Below are positions 16,465 through 24,613 of a stretch of DNA of 32,598 bases, one piece after another; the first letter of the stretch is position 1, and each line of letters opens with the position of its first letter. Origin of the DNA: Clostridia bacterium (GTDB lineage Bacteria; Bacillota; Clostridia; Oscillospirales; Acutalibacteraceae). The stretch is taken from the NCBI GenBank assembly GCA_017380615.1, contig JAFODQ010000022.1, forward strand, positions 1 through 32,598, written 5' to 3'. The translations under genes were made by a program, and so were the position numbers. The notes beneath the pieces are model-generated. The model searched no databases and had not been told where the DNA came from. It worked only from the letters and a program-made list of their open reading frames with translations.

Positions 16465-18891
16465 TTATTTTATAAGATTTTTGAATTCCTGAAGAGCATC
16501 CTCATTATATTTTTTGTAGTCGCTCGTCATCATGGGCACCTTGCCGTCAATGAGCATTCTGAAGCCATCCTCAACGCCCTGAAGAGTGTTGGGAACAAGT
16601 GTGCCGTTGTTCTTCTGCATAAATGTTCTTGGTCCCACAATATCCGTTGAAACAGCAGGTAAGCCTAAAATATCCGCCTCAACAAGAACAAGGCCGAAGC
16701 CCTCATAGTGAGAGGCAAGGATGAAGCCGTCGCAAGCCTTAACAATTGGTAACGGATTTGTCATGGAGAGAATGAGAATAACATTATCTGCACAGTCAAG
16801 TGTCTTCACATATTCGCAAAGATTATCAAAAATGTCATCACGCTGAATGCCGCCGATGATTATGAAATATGTGTTCTTGTTTTCCTTCCACACAGTGTTG
16901 AAGGCGTCAATCATTCTTTTGTGATCCTTTTCCGGAGAGAATCTGCCCACACTGATAAGCACCTTGGCATCGCTTTCAAGAATACTCTTGATTTCAGGAA
17001 GCTCCTTGTTGCTTTGTGTAACGCCTTCGTCAAATGCAATTTCTCCATTGCCTCTTTCCACGATTTCATCGTATGCGATGATGTTTCGTGCAAGTGCGAA
17101 ATTGTTTGTGTGTCTTACAAAGCGTGAGGTTGATTTTGTAATATCCTCTGTAACAAGAGCAACCTTATCGTAGTGCTTGTAGGCATAACGCAGAACGGAG
17201 TTTCTCTGGTTACCCTTAAGCTCAATTTCCTTTTCCATATCGCTGTGCACATAAATTACATTGTTGCACTTGAACTGTGAGAAAAGAAGAATCATCTTTG
17301 CTTCATAGCCATTGAACTGAATTGCGCTGTCAAATGGTGCACCGCCGAAGGTTCTCTGAATTTCGAGCTGCCACTCATATTTGAGCAAGGACATCATAAG
17401 GCTTGTGGGGAACTTCTTTTTGTTGAAATTGAGCCATGCCTTTTTCTTGAAATAGCCAAGATTGAACACACCCTGAACAGGGAAGTAGGAAACGCCCTCA
17501 GGGAGAGAGGCGATTGTGTCCTGATGGAACTTGCCCTTTTCTGCGGGGAAGGAAACAATGTAATTGTTTTCTGATGTGTCAAGGTTTTTAAGAAGATTAA
17601 GACCGGATGTGGTAATGCCGTTCTGGTCCAGATTTCCAAGATAGAGAAGAATGTTTTTCTTTCCGTTCTTTGCAATGGGAACCTCTGTCACCTTGTCGTT
17701 TTTGTTGCCGTTGATTGTGAAATCAAGAAGAGCCTTTGTTGAGTCGGGACCGTCAAAGGTGCAATATTCCTCAAGGAAGGCCTTGTCGTCATATTCCTTT
17801 GGTGAGCGCATCTCTTTGAGAAGGTCCTCAAGAGTTTTCACATTGGGGAACGGAAGGTCTGAAAGTGGCTTGTAAACGCCACGGTCAGCAAAATAATCCT
17901 CCTGGTCAAAGGTGAAGAGGATGATTTTCTTTCCTGTGTTTGCGTAGTCATAGAAAACACTGGAGTAGTCAGTTACAAGACACTGTGCACAGTTAAGGAA
18001 ATCGTATGTTTCATATTCCTCGGGGAAGTTACGGATGTGCTTGAAGGTGTCAAAATCAACATCCTTCTTTGCAATGGGGTGAAGGTTGAGATAAAGGATT
18101 TCGTCCTCTGCAAGGAGCTTGTCCAGCTCATAGAGATAATACTGGAAATATGCATTTGCCTTTGCGTCTATGTTTCCGACAGAGCCACGCCAGGTGGGCA
18201 TATATGCATAAACCTTTTTGTCCTTAAGACCAAGCTCTTTAATGATTTCTTCGCCACGGCCTTCGTTGAAGAAGGCTGTGTTTCTCGGATAACCTGCAAG
18301 CACACACTCACCAAGAGCGAGGTTTTCAAGCATATAGTCCTCAACCATGTGCTCCATGGTGTATCTGTTGGGATAGAGAAGGTAGTCTGCACAAACAAAG
18401 TTTTTCTGTGCATTACCGATACCGTGCATAGCGTTACGGATGCCCTTACCAAGAGTCTTGAGAGGTGTACCGTGCCATGTATTGAGATATACCTGACCCT
18501 CCTTCTTAAGGTAGAAGGGGAGGAAGGTGTTATCGTTGAAGAGATACTTTGCAGATGCAAGCACCTTCATATATTCCTTTGTGGAAAGCACAACGGGAAT
18601 AACCCCCTGAATATTGTACTTTGCAAGAATTTCCTCAAATTTCGGCTTTGTAGCCACACGGCAGCTGAGATAAATCTTATAATCCTTATAAAGCGGATTT
18701 GTGGCAAGCTCTTTTATGAGATAAAAGATGTTACCACTGATTTCTGTACCGTGCTGCGATTCAAGAAGAATGGCATGGTCGTCTATTTTAAGCTTTTTGA
18801 ACCACTTGACATAACGCATCTTGGGTATGGTGTATAAAAGCCATGTGTATATAGGGGTTTTCTTAAGCAAGGCTTCAAGTTTACTAAACAT
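16465..18891 (-). CDS. TagF-like glycerophosphotransferase fused to GT4-type glycosyltransferase
   Basis: The 808-residue protein has two catalytic-looking halves. Residues 1 to about 400 match the CDP-glycerol:poly(glycerophosphate) transferase family that builds teichoic-acid-like polymers: NTWHGTPLKTLGKG (His140), PTWRGS, LNLHPIAKK and VTDYSSVFYDYA. Residues about 420-808 look like a GT-B glycosyltransferase of family 4: NILLYLGNLDQNGITTSGLNLL, LISVGRFSPEKDHKRMIDAF and the nucleotide-sugar motif SHYEGFGLVLVEADILGLPAVSTD. The start at 18891 has GGAGGG just upstream; the extra upstream TTG would cover the ribosome site. Expected at the inner face of the membrane, adding and decorating polymer. 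No polymer locus adjoins it and the partner substrates are unknown. Confidence 0.85.
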   Translation of the reverse strand: MFSKLEALLKKTPIYTWLLYTIPKMRYVKWFKKLKIDDHAILLESQHGTEISGNIFYLIKELATNPLYKDYKIYLSCRVATKPKFEEILAKYNIQGVIPVVLSTKEYMKVLASAKYLFNDNTFLPFYLKKEGQVYLNTWHGTPLKTLGKGIRNAMHGIGNAQKNFVCADYLLYPNRYTMEHMVEDYMLENLALGECVLAGYPRNTAFFNEGRGEEIIKELGLKDKKVYAYMPTWRGSVGNIDAKANAYFQYYLYELDKLLAEDEILYLNLHPIAKKDVDFDTFKHIRNFPEEYETYDFLNCAQCLVTDYSSVFYDYANTGKKIILFTFDQEDYFADRGVYKPLSDLPFPNVKTLEDLLKEMRSPKEYDDKAFLEEYCTFDGPDSTKALLDFTINGNKNDKVTEVPIAKNGKKNILLYLGNLDQNGITTSGLNLLKNLDTSENNYIVSFPAEKGKFHQDTIASLPEGVSYFPVQGVFNLGYFKKKAWLNFNKKKFPTSLMMSLLKYEWQLEIQRTFGGAPFDSAIQFNGYEAKMILLFSQFKCNNVIYVHSDMEKEIELKGNQRNSVLRYAYKHYDKVALVTEDITKSTSRFVRHTNNFALARNIIAYDEIVERGNGEIAFDEGVTQSNKELPEIKSILESDAKVLISVGRFSPEKDHKRMIDAFNTVWKENKNTYFIIIGGIQRDDIFDNLCEYVKTLDCADNVILILSMTNPLPIVKACDGFILASHYEGFGLVLVEADILGLPAVSTDIVGPRTFMQKNNGTLVPNTLQGVEDGFRMLIDGKVPMMTSDYKKYNEDALQEFKNLIK

Positions 18892-18918
18892 AAGTCCCTC
18901 CAAAAAAATTGATAATGT

Positions 18919-18930
18919 ATTATATCACAC
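18919..18930 (-). promoter_or_regulatory. extended -10 promoter of the TagF-GT4 gene
   Basis: On the minus strand TGTGTGATATAATAC provides TATAAT (18919-18924) with TG one base upstream. No good -35 is 17 bp further up. It lies in the 60-bp gap after nadC, so the gene is probably transcribed alone. Confidence 0.5.
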
Positions 18931-18951
18931 ATTTGCAGAAAAATCCACAAA

Positions 18952-19788
18952 TCATTTCATTTTCATTGAAATATCAAATGCCTCCACGGAATGGGTCAGA
19001 GCACCGATTGAAAGAATATCCACACCAAGCTCTGCAACACTGCGAAGTCTTTCCTTTGTGAGATTGCCCGAAGCTTCAAGAAGAGCATTGGAATCAACAA
19101 TTCTTACAGCCTCTGCCATGGTTTCGTTATCCATATTATCAAGCATAATGATGTCTGCACCTGCTGAAAGTGCTTCTCTGACCTCATCAAGGGTACGGGT
19201 TTCAACCTCGATTTTAACTGTGTGGCCGATTTTCTCACGAAGAGCCTTCACTGCAGGAGTGATACCACCCTTTGCATCAATGTGGTTATCCTTGAGCATG
19301 GCACAGTCTGAAAGATTATATCTGTGATTTTTGCCGCCACCACAGGTAACAGCATATTTCTGAAGCGAGCGAAGACCGGGAAGAGTCTTTCTTGTGTCTG
19401 CAATTGTGGCTCTTGTACCTTCAATTTCCTTTACACAAAGGCTTGTTGCTGTGGCAATACCACTCATGTGCTGAATGAGGTTGAGAGCTGTTCTTTCGCC
19501 CTTGAGAAGCTTGACTGTCTTTCCGCTGAATTCGGCAATCAGGTCTCCCTTCTTTACAGCATCGCCATCCCTTTTGTGAAGCGTGCAGGAAAAGGATGAA
19601 TCAAGCAGCTGAAAAACTCTCATTGCAACATCAAGACCACAAAGCACGCCCTCTGCCTTTGAAACAAAATAAGCTTCGCTTACGTGGTTTTCATCTAAAA
19701 GGTAATCTGTTGCAACATCTATGTAGTTGATGTCCTCGGTGATAGCGCTTTTGATAAGGTCATCAATATAAAACTGTGGTAAAATCAT
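18952..19788 (-). CDS. nadC: nicotinate-nucleotide pyrophosphorylase (quinolinate phosphoribosyltransferase)
   Basis: Converts quinolinate and PRPP to nicotinate mononucleotide, releasing CO2, the third step of de novo NAD synthesis. The 278-residue product has GERTALNLIQHMSGIAT, ADTRKTLPGLRSLQKYAVTCGGGKNHRYNLSD, KDNHIDA and the DIIMLDNM strand, all QPRTase hallmarks. Its ATG overlaps the nadB stop by 4 nt. It is the last gene of nadABC; no terminator is visible between it and the next gene. Confidence 0.96.
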   Translation of the reverse strand: MILPQFYIDDLIKSAITEDINYIDVATDYLLDENHVSEAYFVSKAEGVLCGLDVAMRVFQLLDSSFSCTLHKRDGDAVKKGDLIAEFSGKTVKLLKGERTALNLIQHMSGIATATSLCVKEIEGTRATIADTRKTLPGLRSLQKYAVTCGGGKNHRYNLSDCAMLKDNHIDAKGGITPAVKALREKIGHTVKIEVETRTLDEVREALSAGADIIMLDNMDNETMAEAVRIVDSNALLEASGNLTKERLRSVAELGVDILSIGALTHSVEAFDISMKMK

Positions 19789-21257
19789 CTGTCAACCTCC
19801 TTGAGAATTATATATGCCACCGTTGCAAGGGAAAGTGCCTCGCAATAATCGGCTGTTACGGCAAATTTACCATTTTTGAGTCTGTTGAGAATGCTTTCAA
19901 TTCTCTGCTTTGCAGAATGTATTGCGCCTTCATCGGGAATAACGAAATATGCCCTTTGAAGAATTTCTCTGATTTCTGTTCGGGTGCCCTTGGGAAGAGG
20001 TGCGCCCTCAAAGTCCTCCGGGGGCTCATTTTGTGGCACATTTACACTGTAAAATCCTGCATTGATGCAGCGTGTTATGTCCTCTGCTGCCTTTCTGCCG
20101 AAAACAAGTGCCTCAAGAAGAGAGTTACTTGCAAGTCGGTTTTTGCCGTGTACACCCGTGCAGGAGCATTCACCTGCAGCATAAAGACGGGGGAGCGTTG
20201 TTCTTGCGTTAAGGTCAACCTCAATGCCACCCATAAGATAGTGCTGGCAGGGAAAAACGGGAATTAAATCCTTTGAAATATCCACGCCCTGCTTCAGACA
20301 GCCTGCATAGATACCGGGGAAGCGCTTCTTTAAATATTCTTCACCCTTATATCTTATATCAAGATAAAATTTGTTGCTGCCGAGTCTTCTCGATTCCATA
20401 ATAATTGAACGGGAAACCACGTCACGGGGTGCAAGCTCAAGTCTCTCGTCATATCTGTCCATGAATCTTTCCTTGTTGCAGTTGAGAAGGTATGCACCCT
20501 CACCACGCACAGCCTCGCTTATGAGAAACTGCTCACGGTTTGCACCGTTGAAGGCTGTGGGATGAAACTGAACATAGCTGAGATTTTTGATGGCTGCTCC
20601 CATTTCATAGGCAAGACGGATTCCGTCACCCGTTGCCACAGATGGATTTGTGGTATATTTATAAACTCTGCCTATACCACCTGAAGCAAGAAGGCAGAAA
20701 TCTGCATAAACAGTTCTGAACTCTCCATTGCTCATGATAACAAGCTTAAAGCCGTTTTTGATTCTGTCCATGCTTGTGACCATGGTTTCATCGGCAATTG
20801 TAACATTGGGGAGAGCTTCCACCTGAAGCATGAGCTTATCAACCATCTCCTTGCCGGATGTGTCCTTGTGGTGGAGGATTCTTCTTCTGCAGTGACCACC
20901 CTCGAGTGTTTTTATGAGCTCGCCCTGCTCGTCACGGTCATAATCAACACCATATTCAATTGTTTTGAGCACATCGGCAGGACCCTGTGTGCAAAGCTCT
21001 GTTACTGCATCGAGATCGTTTTCCCTTTTGCCTGCAACGAGAGTGTCCTCAATGTGCAGCTCATAGCTGTCATTGACAGTATCAAGCACACAAGCAATTC
21101 CACCTTGTGCAAGGGAGCTGTTTGACTGATGTCTTTCCTTTTTTGAAAGCATGAGAATATCTGTGCTTTCAGGAAAATTCAGTGCTGCATACAGCCCTGC
21201 AATGCCACTGCCTACAATGACAACGGTATATTTCTTTTTAATTTCGGAAAGGTTCAT
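19785..21257 (-). CDS. nadB: L-aspartate oxidase
   Basis: Oxidises L-aspartate to iminoaspartate, the substrate of NadA. The 490-residue flavoprotein begins with a Rossmann motif, VVIVGSGIAGLYAALNFP. SNSSLAQGGIACVL, LEGGHCRRRILHHKDTSGKEM, VQFHPTAFNG and LLNCNKERFM are typical of the NadB/succinate dehydrogenase flavoprotein family. PCQHYLMGGIEVDLNARTTLPRLYAAGECSCTGVHGKNRLASNSLLEALVFG is the FAD/substrate block of NadB specifically. The C-terminal helical domain is shorter than some relatives. It starts 4 nt after nadA and overlaps nadC by ATGA. Confidence 0.96.
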   Translation of the reverse strand: MNLSEIKKKYTVVIVGSGIAGLYAALNFPESTDILMLSKKERHQSNSSLAQGGIACVLDTVNDSYELHIEDTLVAGKRENDLDAVTELCTQGPADVLKTIEYGVDYDRDEQGELIKTLEGGHCRRRILHHKDTSGKEMVDKLMLQVEALPNVTIADETMVTSMDRIKNGFKLVIMSNGEFRTVYADFCLLASGGIGRVYKYTTNPSVATGDGIRLAYEMGAAIKNLSYVQFHPTAFNGANREQFLISEAVRGEGAYLLNCNKERFMDRYDERLELAPRDVVSRSIIMESRRLGSNKFYLDIRYKGEEYLKKRFPGIYAGCLKQGVDISKDLIPVFPCQHYLMGGIEVDLNARTTLPRLYAAGECSCTGVHGKNRLASNSLLEALVFGRKAAEDITRCINAGFYSVNVPQNEPPEDFEGAPLPKGTRTEIREILQRAYFVIPDEGAIHSAKQRIESILNRLKNGKFAVTADYCEALSLATVAYIILKEVDR

Positions 21258-21261
21258 TTTC

Positions 21262-22179
21262 TTACCCCAATTCCAACATTCTGTTTATGCTTACAAGAGC
21301 TTTCTTTCTCAAATCTTCAGGAAGGGCGATGCTCTCGCCACCCTTGCCCAGAAGGCAATTGTATATATCCTCAAGCGTGATTTTCTTCATATCCTCACAG
21401 CAGAGCTTTTCGGGAGAAAGCTGAATGAATCTCTCTCCATTTTCCTCGTGAAGCGCCAGATAATCCACAACGCCTCGCTCTGTGCCTATGATTATTTCAC
21501 CGGGAGTTTCCTTTGCATATTTAATGATTTCACTGGTTGCACCGACCATATCTGCAAGCTCCACAACCTCTTTGGGCGATTCGGGGTGCACAGCAAATTT
21601 TGCTGTCGGATGATCCTTTTTGCACTGAAGCACATCCTCTTTTGTGAGCTGGGCGTGCACGGGACAATAGCCATCCCACAGAGTAATATTTTTGTGAGGA
21701 AGCCTTGCTTTGACATAGGAGCCAAGGTGCTGGTCAGGAATGAAGAGGATTTCAGGAGCATTGAGCTTGTCCACAATTTTGATTGCAGAGGAGCTTGTAA
21801 CACAAACATCACACTCTGCCTTTAATGCAGCTGTGGTGTTGATGTATGCCACAACCTGTGCCTGTGGGTTTTCCTCTTTGAATTTTCTCACTCTTTCGGG
21901 AGCAATCTGCTCAGCCATGGGGCAGGTGGCAGATGGCACGGGAAGAAGTGTTTCTGTTTCCGGAGAGAGAATTTTCACACTCTCTGCCATAAATCGCACA
22001 CCACACATAATAACTCTTTCTGCTTTTATTTCAGCAGCCTTTTTGCTGAGAAAAAAGCTGTCTCCCGTGATGTCTGCAATGTCAATGATATCAGGCTCCT
22101 GATATGTGTGTGCAAGAATCACGGTATTTGTTTCCTTTTTCAGCTGAAGAATTTTGTTTTTAAGCTCCGATGTGGTCAT
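21262..22179 (-). CDS. nadA: quinolinate synthase
   Basis: Condenses iminoaspartate with dihydroxyacetone phosphate to quinolinate using a [4Fe-4S] cluster. The 305-residue product has the three predicted cluster cysteines in MCGVRFMAES, DGYCPVHAQL and CCEDMKKITLED. ILAHTYQEPDIIDIADITGDSF, VAYINTTAALKAECDVCVTSS and FIPDQHLGSYV are conserved substrate segments. AAGGTGA lies before the ATG. It is the first gene of nadABC and diverges from glyA. Oxygen-sensitive cluster and gene order suit an anaerobic Clostridia host. Confidence 0.96.
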   Translation of the reverse strand: MTTSELKNKILQLKKETNTVILAHTYQEPDIIDIADITGDSFFLSKKAAEIKAERVIMCGVRFMAESVKILSPETETLLPVPSATCPMAEQIAPERVRKFKEENPQAQVVAYINTTAALKAECDVCVTSSSAIKIVDKLNAPEILFIPDQHLGSYVKARLPHKNITLWDGYCPVHAQLTKEDVLQCKKDHPTAKFAVHPESPKEVVELADMVGATSEIIKYAKETPGEIIIGTERGVVDYLALHEENGERFIQLSPEKLCCEDMKKITLEDIYNCLLGKGGESIALPEDLRKKALVSINRMLELG

Positions 22180-22195
22180 TTAATCACCTTTTTCT

Positions 22196-22207
22196 TGTGA
22201 AATCACA
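22196..22207. promoter_or_regulatory. palindrome in the nadA leader, candidate operator
   Basis: TGTGA-AA-TCACA is a perfect 12-bp inverted repeat, between the nadA promoter and its ribosome site. A repressor bound there would block nadABC transcription. The factor is unknown. Confidence 0.4.
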
Positions 22208-22232
22208 TAGTATTACATTATGATTCATTATA

Positions 22233-22260
22233 ATTATAACATTATTTTGTGGATTAGCAA
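22233..22260 (-). promoter_or_regulatory. probable nadABC promoter
   Basis: On the minus strand TTGCTA (22255-22260), 16 bp and TATAAT (22233-22238). The start would be about 45-50 nt upstream of the nadA ATG. Confidence 0.55.
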
Positions 22261-22353
22261 TATAAAAAATTCTAAAAAAACAAATGAACAATCTTTTCTT
22301 TTTAGAAAACTGTATAAATATTTATCTTACATACCTTTTTTATGCGTATTATG

Positions 22354-22382
22354 TTGAAATGTGACTTGAAATAATGTATTAT
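22354..22382 (+). promoter_or_regulatory. probable glyA promoter
   Basis: TTGAAA (22354-22359), 17 bp and TATTAT (22377-22382), about 40 nt before the glyA ATG. A second TTGAAA (22366) is too close to the -10 to fit. Confidence 0.6.
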
Positions 22383-22424
22383 ATATTTGATTTGTTTATA
22401 AATAAGGATTCGGGAGGCGTAAAT

Positions 22425-23681
22425 ATGAATTCATATCTTGAAAAGGATTTTGATTTCCTTAAAAATGCTGATAGTGAGCTTTTTGAAGCATTCAGCCTTG
22501 AGCAGCTCCGTCAGAGCAGAAACATTGAGCTTATTGCCAGCGAGAACTATGCTTCTGCAGCAGTAATGGCTGCAAGCGGCAGCATCTTCACCAATAAATA
22601 TGCAGAGGGATATCCTTCAAAGAGATATTATGGTGGCTGCGAATATGTTGATATAGCAGAAAGTCTCGCAATTGAAAGACTTAAGAAGCTTTTTGACTGC
22701 GAGTTTGCAAATGTTCAGCCACATTCAGGCTCACAGGCAAACTTCGGTGTTTACTTTGCACTTCTGCAGCCCGGTGACACAGTGCTTGGCATGAGCCTTG
22801 CAGACGGTGGTCACCTTACACACGGTTCACCGGTAAATGTCAGCGGCTCATATTTCAATTTTGAAAGCTATGGCGTTGATGACAACGGCTTCCTCGATTA
22901 TGATGCTCTTGAGAAGAAGGCAATTGAGTGTCAGCCAAAGATGATTGTTGCAGGTGCTTCTGCCTACCCAAGAACAATTGATTTCAAGAAAATCCGTGAA
23001 ATTGCAGACAAGGTAAATGCATTGTTCATGGTTGATATGGCACACATTGCAGGTCTTGTTGCTGCAGGTGTTCATCCATCACCGGTGCCACATGCACATG
23101 TTGTTACATCCACAACACACAAAACTCTTCGTGGTCCTCGTGGTGGTATCATCCTCACAAATGATGAAGAGATTGCAAAGAAGGTAAACAAGGCGATTTT
23201 CCCCGGAATTCAGGGTGGCCCTCTTATGCACATCATCGCAGCAAAGGCAATCTGCTTTGGTGAAGCACTTAAGCCTGAATTCAAGGAATATGGCAAGAAG
23301 GTTATTTCAAACTGTAAAGCACTTGAAAATGCACTTGCTGCACAGGGTATCAATATGGTATCAGGCGGCTCAGACAACCACCTTCTCCTTCTTGACCTGA
23401 GAAGTCTCGGCATCACAGGTAAGGAGCTTGAGCGCAGATTGGATGAGGTTTACATCACAGTAAACAAAAACTCAATCCCAAGAGAGCCGGAGAAACCATT
23501 TGTTACAAGCGGTATCAGAATCGGTACAGCAGCTGTTACCACCCGTGGCTTTGAGGCACAGGATATGGTTGACATTGCAGAGTTCATCAAGCTTGCAGCA
23601 ACCGATTTTGAAAACAGCGCAGATTACATCCGCGAGGGTGTTACAAGAATTTGTGATAAATATCCTCTTTACGCCGAATAA
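22425..23681 (+). CDS. glyA: serine hydroxymethyltransferase
   Basis: PLP enzyme that interconverts serine and glycine, loading tetrahydrofolate with a one-carbon unit. From the ATG at 22425 it has 418 residues, the usual length. [43 protein letters not shown] is the characteristic N-terminal block. [17 protein letters not shown] carries the PLP lysine near residue 233. [12 protein letters not shown] and [16 protein letters not shown] are conserved near the end. GGGAGGCG lies 5 nt before the ATG; the upstream ATG at 22374 precedes that ribosome site and overlaps the promoter region. Confidence 0.97.
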   Translation: MNSYLEKDFDFLKNADSELFEAFSLEQLRQSRNIELIASENYASAAVMAASGSIFTNKYAEGYPSKRYYGGCEYVDIAESLAIERLKKLFDCEFANVQPHSGSQANFGVYFALLQPGDTVLGMSLADGGHLTHGSPVNVSGSYFNFESYGVDDNGFLDYDALEKKAIECQPKMIVAGASAYPRTIDFKKIREIADKVNALFMVDMAHIAGLVAAGVHPSPVPHAHVVTSTTHKTLRGPRGGIILTNDEEIAKKVNKAIFPGIQGGPLMHIIAAKAICFGEALKPEFKEYGKKVISNCKALENALAAQGINMVSGGSDNHLLLLDLRSLGITGKELERRLDEVYITVNKNSIPREPEKPFVTSGIRIGTAAVTTRGFEAQDMVDIAEFIKLAATDFENSADYIREGVTRICDKYPLYAE

Positions 23682-23688
23682 AATACAT

Positions 23689-23779
23689 ACTGCCACCGGG
23701 TAGTGAATGCATATAAAACCAGAGCATTCGTTTGCACATCGTTAGGTCTTTGAAGATGTGTGACGAATGCTTGTTTTTT
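23689..23779 (+). promoter_or_regulatory. attenuator-like leader RNA ahead of the pnuC-like gene
   Basis: Three structures can be drawn. ACTGCC pairs with GGTAGT (23689-23704) in a small hairpin. AGCATTCGT (23723-23731) and CACATC (23735-23740) pair with GATGTG (23755-23760) and ACGAATGCT (23763-23771), followed by six Ts (23774-23779): a terminator. The same GCATTC (23724-23729) can pair instead with GAATGC at 23705-23710, which would break the terminator. The AGGAG ribosome site begins at once after the T-run. This is riboswitch or attenuator architecture; a plain glyA terminator is the alternative. I match no named riboswitch class. Confidence 0.55.
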
Positions 23780-23789
23780 AGGAGAAAAA

Positions 23790-24488
23790 ATGAAAAAAAT
23801 CACATCATATTTTACAAAATGGGAAAAAGCATTGTGGGTAAGCTCTGTTGCGGTAATATGCATATTCTATGTTATTTTTGACGGCTCCGGATGGATGAAG
23901 CTTATAGCCTCGCTCGTTGGCGTGACCTCCTTGGTTTTCCTTGCCAAGGGGAATCCCTTCGGCAATATTCTTATGATTGTTTTCAGCGTGCTTTATGCCA
24001 TAATTTCATATGGCTTTTTGTATTATGGTGAAATGATCACATATATGGGAATGACTGCACCGATGGCGCTGTTTTCTTTGGTTTCGTGGCTTAAAAACCC
24101 TTATGGAAAGAACAAGTCGCAGGTAAAGGTGAGAGAATTGACGCCGAAAATATTTATAGTCGGAGCAGCTCTTACTGCAGGAGTTACGGTAGCATTCTAT
24201 TTTATTTTATCTGCTTTTAACACGGCAAATATTGTGCCCAGCACCATTTCCGTTTTAACATCATTTTTCGCTGCATACCTTACATTTATGCGCACACCGT
24301 ATTTCCCACTGGCGTACGCCTTTAATGATATGGTTCTTATCGTTATGTGGGCAATGGCAACGAAGGAGAATGTGTCTTATGTTTCGGTTATAGTGTGCTT
24401 CTGTGTTTTCCTTGTTAATGATTTATATGGTTTTGTGAATTGGTGCCGAATGAGAAAATTGCAGAAGGAAGGCAAATCAGCAGTGTGA
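23790..24488 (+). CDS. pnuC: PnuC-like vitamin/nucleoside precursor transporter
   Basis: The 232-residue membrane protein looks like the PnuC family of facilitators (SWEET-like fold), which take up nicotinamide riboside or related vitamins. It has about seven hydrophobic segments. FLAKGNPFGNILMIVFSVLYAIISYGFLYYGEM resembles the first conserved half, and LVNDLYGFVNWCRMRK at the end is the family's C-terminal motif. The start at 23790 follows AGGAG; an ATG at 23760 lies in the leader hairpin and is rejected. With nadABC close by, a role in NAD precursor uptake is attractive, but PnuC relatives also carry thiamine or riboflavin, so the substrate is inference. Confidence 0.8.
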   Translation: MKKITSYFTKWEKALWVSSVAVICIFYVIFDGSGWMKLIASLVGVTSLVFLAKGNPFGNILMIVFSVLYAIISYGFLYYGEMITYMGMTAPMALFSLVSWLKNPYGKNKSQVKVRELTPKIFIVGAALTAGVTVAFYFILSAFNTANIVPSTISVLTSFFAAYLTFMRTPYFPLAYAFNDMVLIVMWAMATKENVSYVSVIVCFCVFLVNDLYGFVNWCRMRKLQKEGKSAV

Positions 24489-24537
24489 TTTTGTCATTTT
24501 CAACATAAACAAGCGAAAAAATTTTACTTTATAATAA

Positions 24538-24565
24538 TTGAAAAGAATAATATTTGTGATATACT
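24538..24565 (+). promoter_or_regulatory. extended -10 promoter of fucI
   Basis: TTGAAA (24538-24543), 16 bp and TATACT (24560-24565), with TG at 24557-24558 making TGnTATACT. Start of transcription about 24572, giving a leader of about 40 nt. Confidence 0.65.
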
Positions 24566-24581
24566 ATTAAATGTAATATTT

Positions 24582-24594
24582 TGTACTTTGTACA
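24582..24594. promoter_or_regulatory. palindrome in the fucI leader, candidate operator
   Basis: TGTAC-TTT-GTACA is a perfect 5-3-5 inverted repeat lying roughly 10-20 nt past the predicted start. A repressor site is plausible; no regulator gene adjoins. Confidence 0.4.
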
Positions 24595-24613
24595 TATGAA
24601 AGGATGAATTTAA

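Noticed and set aside
18037-18837. 266-residue plus-strand frame
   Set aside because: It is antisense to the TagF-GT4 gene, rich in Cys/Ile/Val from reverse reading and with no recognisable domain.
23689-23780. Known riboswitch class (TPP, FMN, THF, preQ1, NAD-II)
   Set aside because: I could not match the conserved cores of any named class by eye, so only the alternative-hairpin architecture is claimed.
24489-24600. tRNA or small RNA gene before fucI
   Set aside because: The stretch is A+T-rich and lacks a cloverleaf; it is explained by the fucI promoter and palindrome.
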